Source of the DNA: Binatus sp050736715
Lineage (GTDB): Bacteria; Desulfobacterota; Binatia; Binatales; Binataceae
Length of the DNA: 64,000 bases
Assembly (NCBI GenBank): GCA_050736715.1
Contig: JBOHWK010000169.1
Location: 1-64,000 of the forward strand
Direction: 5' to 3'
Under the pieces are notes generated by a model that had not been told where the DNA came from, ran no database searches, and saw only the letters and a list, made by a program, of their open reading frames with translations. This document shows, in pieces, positions 58,402 to 64,000 of this stretch; position 1 is the first letter of the stretch; each line of letters opens with the position of its first letter. The position numbers and the translations under genes were made by a program.

Positions 58402-58737
58402 ATGGCCGTTATCGAGCCAAACCATCCAAAGATCAAGGGGCTGAACGAGGTCGGCCACTACGCCGTCGGCGTGCAATGGATCGACGGCCACGACAGCATC
58501 TACGCGCTGGAGCATCTGCGCCGCGGATGCCCGTGCGAGGCTTGCGGGGGCGCGATCGAAGGCGAAATTCCACCTGCCGCCCAGCGGCTCAGCCAATTCT
58601 CGCGCTTGGGCGAGACCGGCGTCTTTATCGCATGGGCCGACGGTCACGAGACGCTCTACACGACGCGCCAGTTGCGCGATCTCTGCCGATGCGCCCGTTG
58701 CATCGCCGAACCGCAACGCCCGATCACCGGCGATTGA
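58402..58737 (+). CDS. DUF971 family protein
   Basis: A 111-residue protein of DUF971 (related to the N-terminal domain of gamma-butyrobetaine dioxygenase). It has two similar halves, VQWIDGHDSIYALEHLRRGCPC and IAWADGHETLYTTRQLRDLCRC, with a Cys pair in each (CPCEAC and CRCARC) that could bind metal or an Fe-S cluster. It precedes the GT-C gene by 29 bases. Its function is unknown in general. Confidence 0.85.
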   Translation: MAVIEPNHPKIKGLNEVGHYAVGVQWIDGHDSIYALEHLRRGCPCEACGGAIEGEIPPAAQRLSQFSRLGETGVFIAWADGHETLYTTRQLRDLCRCARCIAEPQRPITGD

Positions 58738-58766
58738 GCGGGATCGACACGCGAATCGGACGAAAG

Positions 58767-60677
58767 ATGCGGCGGATCGCATTGGCGGTGGCGCTTGCGT
58801 GCCTCGCGATTTGGACGGGCCGCGCGGCGTGCGCGGCGCAATCGGTAAACCTCGCGCACAACGGCAATCTCGCCACCGGAGCGGGCACGACACCCGCCGA
58901 TTGGTACGCGCTCTCCTCGCTGCGGAAGCTTACCCATTTTTCATGGTGGCGCACGAGCGATGGCGCCGGCGTAGCGGCAATCGACAATCCGAGTGCGGGG
59001 TACGCGAGCTGGCATCAGGCGCTCTATCTGGCGCCCGGCCGCTATCTTATCGGTGCGCAGGCGCGCGCCGATAAGATTGGGCCGGGGTTCGGCGCGGCGA
59101 CAATCGCGGTGCAAACTTTCGATGGGATGCTGATTGCGTCCGGCGCGCCTCGCATCGCCGGAGAATGGCGCGATGTCGGATTCACGCTGCGAATCCATCG
59201 CTGGGGCGAAACGACGGAACTGCTGCTCCAACTCGGAATGCCCAAGAATCCCGGCGCCGGCCGCGTTTCGTTTCGCGATGTCACCGTGACGGCGCTGGGC
59301 GCGGCGGCTAATCCGACCGGCCCGGTTTACGATCCCGATACGATGCGTTCGAGCGCGGGCGCGACTGCGCCAAGCCCGTGGGACTATCCGGCGCGCGCCG
59401 TGGGCGTGATTTGCGGAATCGGATTGCTGGTTCTCCTGGGATGGGCGCTGGCCGTGATTTGGCGGCCCGCATTCGAGGCGGACCGGCGGCGATTTCTGCT
59501 CGTCTGCGCCGCGATGACGGCGATTGCCGCGATCGAATTTGCCGGGCTGTTCCATTTCACCGGCTTCTACTGGGACATTTGGTCGAAGACCAACCGCGCC
59601 CTGCTCGCATCGGCGCTCGGTCCGTTCGGAATTTACGCGCCCGGCCTGCCGGTCGATTCCTATCCGCCGGGTTCGCTCTACCTGCTGTGGCTATCGGGAT
59701 GGATCGGGCGGCTCATCGAGCCGGGCGCGGACGGCTTCCGCGTGATCGTCGAGGCGCCGCCGGTCGCCGCAATCTTGCTAATCGGAATTACCATCTATGC
59801 CGCCGCGCTTCGGCGCGGAAAGCGATCGGCGATCGCGGCGGGCGCGATGCTCTGCTTCGCGATCAATCCGGCGCTTATGTTCGACATAATCGTGTGGGGG
59901 CAGAACGATTCGGTAGTCGTATTGCCGATGCTCGCGGCCGCGGTCCTCGTGCTCGCGGGACGCCATCGCCTGGGATGGTGCGCGGCGGGAATCGCGCTGC
60001 TCGCGAAGCCGCAGGCGATCGCGCTGCTCCCGCCGCTTGGGCTGTTGACGCTGTTCGACGCCGGAATCGCGGAATGCGCCTGGTGCGCCGCCGGGTTCCT
60101 CGGGACGATTGCGATCGGCGCCGCGCCCTTCCAACTCGGCCATTCGTGGAACTGGGTAATCGCCGTCTATCGGGACCTCGGCACGCGCTACAGCGAAGCC
60201 TCGGTCGGCGCATTCAACTTCCTCGGATTGATCGGCGGGATCGGATCGCCGGACAGCACGAAAGTGGCCGGTGTGTCGTACTATTCGATCGGCTTGGCGC
60301 TGACGTGCGCCGCATATGCGATCGCGTCATATTTGGTATGGCGCGCGCGCGACGACACCGCCGCGATGATTGCGATCTTCACCGCGCTGTTCGGCTTCTT
60401 CCTGTTCGCGCCGCGGATGCACGAGCGGTATCTCTACTACTCGCTTGCGATGCTCGCGCCGATCGCGCTCGATTCCGGCGCGCTCGCGGCGATCTTCAGC
60501 GCGGTCACGGCGACCTTCCTATTCAATCTGCTCTATGTGAAGCGGCTTGCAGACCGGTCCGCGTTCTTCCCGAAGCATCCCCATCCGGCGGTAATTGGGG
60601 CGGAGTTGATCAACCTCGCGGCGTTCGCCGCGATTGCGGTGTACGGCCTCATCCGCACTCCCCGCCGCGCGGGCTGA
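58767..60677 (+). CDS. GT-C-type membrane glycosyltransferase with N-terminal beta-domain
   Basis: A 636-residue protein with a signal-like helix, then about 190 residues that read as a secreted beta-sandwich (HFSWWRTSDGAGVAAIDNPS, GRYLIGAQARADK). From about residue 215 come ten or more membrane helices with GT-C features: a loop after the first helix (FTGFYWDIWSKTNRALL), WGQNDSVVVLPMLAA, LLAKPQAIALLPPL and FAPRMHERYLYYSLA. Family 39/87-like enzymes transfer sugars from polyprenyl phosphate in the periplasm. The N-terminal domain, not usual in the family, may bind the acceptor or a glycan. The start is chosen at the first Met before the hydrophobic run. Confidence 0.75.
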   Translation: MRRIALAVALACLAIWTGRAACAAQSVNLAHNGNLATGAGTTPADWYALSSLRKLTHFSWWRTSDGAGVAAIDNPSAGYASWHQALYLAPGRYLIGAQARADKIGPGFGAATIAVQTFDGMLIASGAPRIAGEWRDVGFTLRIHRWGETTELLLQLGMPKNPGAGRVSFRDVTVTALGAAANPTGPVYDPDTMRSSAGATAPSPWDYPARAVGVICGIGLLVLLGWALAVIWRPAFEADRRRFLLVCAAMTAIAAIEFAGLFHFTGFYWDIWSKTNRALLASALGPFGIYAPGLPVDSYPPGSLYLLWLSGWIGRLIEPGADGFRVIVEAPPVAAILLIGITIYAAALRRGKRSAIAAGAMLCFAINPALMFDIIVWGQNDSVVVLPMLAAAVLVLAGRHRLGWCAAGIALLAKPQAIALLPPLGLLTLFDAGIAECAWCAAGFLGTIAIGAAPFQLGHSWNWVIAVYRDLGTRYSEASVGAFNFLGLIGGIGSPDSTKVAGVSYYSIGLALTCAAYAIASYLVWRARDDTAAMIAIFTALFGFFLFAPRMHERYLYYSLAMLAPIALDSGALAAIFSAVTATFLFNLLYVKRLADRSAFFPKHPHPAVIGAELINLAAFAAIAVYGLIRTPRRAG

Positions 60678-60712
60678 CTGCGACGCCCCCGCGCGGGTAC
60701 GATATATCCGCG

Positions 60713-61246
60713 ATGATGACGCCATCCGATATGTTCCGAATCCTCGATGCGCTCGAATCCGACGGCGTGCGATGCTGGATCGACGGCGGATGGGGCATCG
60801 ACGTGCTGCTCGGCCGTCAGACGCGCGAGCATGACGACCTCGATCTCGTAATCGATATTTCGGGCGCGGATGCCGCCAAGGCCGCATTGGCGGCGCTCGG
60901 CTTCGCGCTCGCCGAAGACGAATTTCCAACCCGCTTCGCGATGGCCGACGGCTCCGGCCACAAAGTCGATTTCCATCCCGTCAAGTTCGATGCCGAGGGC
61001 GGCGGAATCCAACAGCTTCAGCGCAAGGGCGCCTTCTACCGCTATCCGCCGGAGGGCTTCAAGGTACAAGGACGGCTCGCGGGACGGACGCTACCCTGCA
61101 TCGGCGCCGAGGTGCAGATGGAATGCCATCTCGGCTACGAACCGGACGAAAAGGATTTGCACGACGTGAAGCTGCTCCATGAATCGCTCGGAGTGCCGCT
61201 GCCGGAGCGCTACCGCAAGCTCTTCGCGGCGCGTGCGGATTCATAG
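60713..61246 (+). CDS. Nucleotidyltransferase, lincosamide/aminoglycoside type
   Basis: A 177-residue protein of the aminoglycoside-2''-adenylyltransferase/LinA family. The core reads WIDGGWGIDVLLGRQTREHDDLDLVI with the metal-binding Asp pair. Then VDFHPVKF and the C-terminal basic stretch follow. Chromosomal members in environmental bacteria are often of unknown substrate, so resistance should not be assumed. It starts 35 bases after the GT-C gene with two adjacent ATG codons; I take the first. Confidence 0.85.
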   Translation: MMTPSDMFRILDALESDGVRCWIDGGWGIDVLLGRQTREHDDLDLVIDISGADAAKAALAALGFALAEDEFPTRFAMADGSGHKVDFHPVKFDAEGGGIQQLQRKGAFYRYPPEGFKVQGRLAGRTLPCIGAEVQMECHLGYEPDEKDLHDVKLLHESLGVPLPERYRKLFAARADS

Positions 61247-61410
61247 GCGGCGATTGTCGCGCTTGGTCCGGGCGGGGGTTGGCGTCGCGGGGCGGGTTCC
61301 TGTAGTATCCAACGTTCCTGCGGCGGGATGGCCGCGGCCTCCACTTGCGCGCGGATGGGCGGGCGTGTGACGGGCGGATTCCGGCAACCATCGAGCGAGT
61401 GGAGCAATAA

Positions 61411-62313
61411 ATGACGACATCGAATGCGGTCGCGCCCGCGGGCGCGGCCAAAACCTTTACGGCGCCGTGGGAGCAGCCTTGGTATGCGGCCACCGGCACC
61501 GACCGCGGCGTCTTCGGCTGGATCGTGCTGATCCATGCGACCGCGCTGGCGGGCCTGTTGCTTTTTCCGCTTCCCGGATGGCCGATCTTTCTGTGCGCTT
61601 TGGGCCTCGCCTTTCTTGGCGGACTCGGCACGACCGTCGCCTACCATCGCGCGATCGCCCATCGCGCCGTCACCCTCAATCCGTGGGTGCGCGGCGTGCT
61701 GACCTTCCTCGCGATGTTCAACGGCTCGGGCGCACCGGCTTCGTGGGCCTCGCGCCATCGCCAGCATCACGCGACCGCCGACACGCTCGACGATGTGTCC
61801 AGCCCGGTATGGGGCGGATTCTGGTGGGCGCATCTGCGCTGGCTGTGGCAAACCGGGCCGTCGCCGCTCGACCGCTACGGGCGCGATTTGCGGTCGCCGT
61901 CGTATTTGACGTGGCGCTATTTCCAGGTGCCGATTCTTGCGCTGTCGTACCTGGGTCCCCTGTATTTCGGATGGGCCGCGTTCTTCTGGGTAGGCGCGAT
62001 CCGGCTGTGCTTCTCGCTGCACGCGCAATGCTTCGTCAACAGCATCTGCCACACGCAGGCGGAGGCGGCGCCCGGCGAGGATTCGAGCCGCAACGTGGGT
62101 TGGCTGAGCCTGATGCACATGTTGCAGGGCGAGAATTGGCATCGCAACCATCATGCGCGTCCCGGCTCGGCGCGGCTCGGATGGGGCTGGCATCAGCCCG
62201 ACGTTGGCTACCTGACGATTCTGGTGCTGGAGAAAATGGGCCTGGCCACCGAGGTTCGCCACGGCGGCCCGTTCGACGAGCGCGACGCCGCCGCATTCGA
62301 TTCCGCCGCGTAA
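61411..62313 (+). CDS. Acyl-CoA/fatty acid delta-9 desaturase-like
   Basis: A 300-residue membrane di-iron desaturase. The three histidine boxes are in place: HRAIAH at 79-84, HRQHH at 116-120, and HRNHHA in the ENWHRNHHARPG stretch. Four hydrophobic helices surround them, and the ATG lies 12 bases after GAGTGGAG. It inserts a double bond into acyl chains using O2; regulation by temperature is common. It stands alone between unrelated genes. Confidence 0.92.
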   Translation: MTTSNAVAPAGAAKTFTAPWEQPWYAATGTDRGVFGWIVLIHATALAGLLLFPLPGWPIFLCALGLAFLGGLGTTVAYHRAIAHRAVTLNPWVRGVLTFLAMFNGSGAPASWASRHRQHHATADTLDDVSSPVWGGFWWAHLRWLWQTGPSPLDRYGRDLRSPSYLTWRYFQVPILALSYLGPLYFGWAAFFWVGAIRLCFSLHAQCFVNSICHTQAEAAPGEDSSRNVGWLSLMHMLQGENWHRNHHARPGSARLGWGWHQPDVGYLTILVLEKMGLATEVRHGGPFDERDAAAFDSAA

Positions 62314-62509
62314 GTGGGTTGCGCGGTGAATCCGAAATGCACCACCCGAAATAATTTACCCTCAGCGCCGGCCCCTCCTTCGGCTCTCTCGGCTACCGCC
62401 TGGAGTCGTTCAGGAGCGCGGCATGGTACGCACTGGCTCAACCCCCGCAGGGGCCAAAAACCCTTTTTTCGCAGCCGGTTAAGAGTGGGGGGGCTGCCGG
62501 CGGCGCAAT

Positions 62510-63871
62510 TCACTCGACCGGATCGAAATCGAGCGCGTTGTTGCGGGCGAGTTGCGAGTACCAGCGCCCGCTCTCCTTCACGATTCGGGCGCGGGTCTTG
62601 AAATCGCAGTACACGATTCCGAAGCGCTGGCGAAAGCCTTCGGTCCATTCGAAATTGTCGGTGAAGGTCCAATGAAAATAGCCGCGCACGTCGGCGCCCG
62701 CCGCGATCGCGCGGCCCACCTCGGCGATATACCGGCGCAAAAACTTGATGCGCCGCTGGTCGTTCACCTTGCCCTCGGCGTCCGGCGCGTCGCCGTAGGA
62801 GCATCCGTTTTCCGTGACGTATAGCGGCACGCCGGGAAAATCCTTGGCGACCCGCAGAATTGTCTCAGAGAGCGCCCTTGGATAAACCTCCCATCCGAAA
62901 TCGGTCAATTCCGCGCCCGGCGGCGGTGGTTGCAGGACCGCGCCGATGTTCTTATCGGACGGCTCGTTCGCGACGACCGACCGCTGATAGAGATTGATCC
63001 CGATAAAATCGAGCGGCGCGTAAATCGTCTCCATGTCGCCGGGGCGGATTTCGATTCGATCCGCGGGTTTTCCTTCCACGTAGGCTTCGGGATAGGTGCC
63101 GCGCATCACGGGATCGAGAAACCACAGATTGTAGAAGCGATGCCATCGCTCGGCCGCCAGCCGATCCTCCAGCGAATTGGTCTTCGGATGCACGGGAGCC
63201 ATCGAGTTGGCGATTCCCACCATCGCGGGCTGGTTTTTCCCCTCGCGGATCGCGCGGATCGAAAGCCCCTGCGCGAGATTGACCGTGTGCGTCGCCTTGA
63301 GCGCCTCGAGCGGCTCGTTGCGCCCGGGCGCGTGAATGCCGGCCAGGTAGCCCAGTATCGTAAACACCCACGGCTCGTTGAAGATCATCCAATGCTTCAC
63401 GCGATCGCCGAATGCGTCGGCGCAAACGGCGGCATAGTCGCGGAAGGTCTCCGCGAGGTCGCGATTCGGCCATCCGCCCGCGTCTTCCAGCGCCTGCGGC
63501 AGGTCCCAATGATAGAGCGTCACCCACGGCTGGATGTGGTTTGCGAGCATCGTGTCGATGACGCGATTGTAGAAGTCGATTCCCCATTGGCTCACCGCGC
63601 CCGTACCCGCCGGAATTATGCGCGGCCACGAGAGCGAGATGCGCGCGGCGTTGAGGCCCAAGTCCGCCATCATTGCGATGTCGTCCTTGTAGCGGCGGTA
63701 GAAATCACACGCGATGTCGCCGGTATCGCCGTTGGCGATCTTGTTGGGCGTGTGCGAGAAGCGGTCCCAGATCGATTCGCCCTTGCCGTTCTCGTTCCAT
63801 GCGCCTTCGATCTGATACGCGGCGCTCGCGGTGCCCCAGAGAAATCCCTTGGGAAAAGCCATTCCAGCCAT
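62510..63871 (-). CDS. Family 1 beta-glucosidase
   Basis: A 453-residue GH1 TIM barrel. The acid/base Glu166 is in the IFNEPW motif and the nucleophile Glu354 in YVTENG. It starts near MAFPKGFLWGTASAAYQIEGA, the normal N-terminus. A further Met 9 bases earlier gives two extra residues; I use that longer Met start, although either is possible. It hydrolyses beta-glucosides or related beta-glycosides in the cytoplasm; no signal peptide is present. It is the last complete gene; 62314-62509 before it contains no gene. Confidence 0.93.
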   Translation of the reverse strand: MAGMAFPKGFLWGTASAAYQIEGAWNENGKGESIWDRFSHTPNKIANGDTGDIACDFYRRYKDDIAMMADLGLNAARISLSWPRIIPAGTGAVSQWGIDFYNRVIDTMLANHIQPWVTLYHWDLPQALEDAGGWPNRDLAETFRDYAAVCADAFGDRVKHWMIFNEPWVFTILGYLAGIHAPGRNEPLEALKATHTVNLAQGLSIRAIREGKNQPAMVGIANSMAPVHPKTNSLEDRLAAERWHRFYNLWFLDPVMRGTYPEAYVEGKPADRIEIRPGDMETIYAPLDFIGINLYQRSVVANEPSDKNIGAVLQPPPPGAELTDFGWEVYPRALSETILRVAKDFPGVPLYVTENGCSYGDAPDAEGKVNDQRRIKFLRRYIAEVGRAIAAGADVRGYFHWTFTDNFEWTEGFRQRFGIVYCDFKTRARIVKESGRWYSQLARNNALDFDPVE

Positions 63872-64000
63872 AGACCGGCTTGATACCACAGGCGGGCAAA
63901 ATTGGCGACCGTCAGGCTCCGGTCCGAGGAGTACGGCCCCTCGGCTTCGGATCGGATGCTGGGGAATTTTTCGCAGGCGCCGGCCGATGCCGCGCTGCTC
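63872..64000. other. Right edge, no complete gene
   Basis: A short frame starting ATGCTGGGGAATTTTTCG runs to the end of the window for 15 codons. It may be the start of a gene cut by the edge or chance. Nothing else is seen. Confidence 0.4.

Noticed and set aside
1..64000. tRNA, rRNA and riboswitch signals
   Set aside because: I scanned for T-arm words such as GGTTCGAATCC and for known riboswitch cores, and found none that folded with the other parts. A covariance search could still find a missed RNA.

Overview
The window looks like a chromosomal segment of a GC-rich, Gram-negative, free-living and probably uncultivated bacterium. The Gram-negative call rests on outer-membrane beta-barrels, a lipoprotein signal, a RpoH-type sigma factor, DUF1302/DUF1329 proteins and a MacAB-like exporter. 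The mix of multiheme cytochromes, a flavin monooxygenase, glutaryl-CoA dehydrogenase, electron transfer flavoprotein (ETF) and DUF1302/DUF1329 proteins would fit deep deltaproteobacterial or Binatota-like lineages. That placement is inference: no rRNA or tRNA gene was seen, and it would need a marker-gene tree.

Layout: 1-3.5 kb holds the end of a phosphodiesterase, a toxin-antitoxin pair, and atpD-atpC standing apart from the other ATP synthase genes. 3.6-11.1 kb is a six-gene operon for an electron route from the inner membrane outwards: a pentaheme lipoprotein, an outer-membrane barrel, a monoheme cytochrome c, a NapC/NirT-type tetraheme membrane cytochrome, a cyclic-nucleotide-binding-like membrane protein, and a large P460-multiheme fusion. 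11-18 kb has a quinone-oxidoreductase-like gene, DUF3501, an unusual cysteine-rich repeat protein and a DUF1302 porin-like protein. 18-25 kb carries sugar-nucleotide and envelope genes (gmd, a GT2 enzyme, D,D-carboxypeptidase), small secreted proteins and two tiny arginine-rich proteins not expected from routine gene calling. 25-34 kb has peroxiredoxin, rpoZ, an rpoH-like gene, a Baeyer-Villiger-type monooxygenase, CinA-like and ArsC-like proteins, and a LysR regulator divergent from glutaryl-CoA dehydrogenase.

34-41 kb is housekeeping: rsmA-mutM, then pilD-tmk-holB-ricT-CDP-alcohol phosphatidyltransferase, with most neighbours overlapping. 41-47 kb has an aldo/keto reductase, a VOC protein, an IclR regulator with a perfect palindrome at its promoter, a ParDE-like module, and etfB-etfA. 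The etf locus has a hairpin repeat between the two genes. Downstream, a small DUF4160-DUF2442 cassette is bracketed by a second copy of the etfA 3' end. 47-55 kb has a MacA/MacB-like exporter, two tandem DUF1329 proteins and glmS. 55-64 kb has a Fic protein with a candidate operator, a GH105-like hydrolase, DUF971, a GT-C membrane protein, a nucleotidyltransferase, a fatty acid desaturase and a GH1 beta-glucosidase.

Functionally the most notable unit is the cytochrome/barrel operon. Its parts could carry electrons from the quinone pool (tetraheme protein), through a periplasmic carrier (monoheme), to multiheme proteins at or beyond the outer membrane (lipoprotein, barrel and P460 fusion). The acyl-CoA dehydrogenase and ETF genes point to aromatic or amino-acid acyl-CoA oxidation feeding the same quinone pool.
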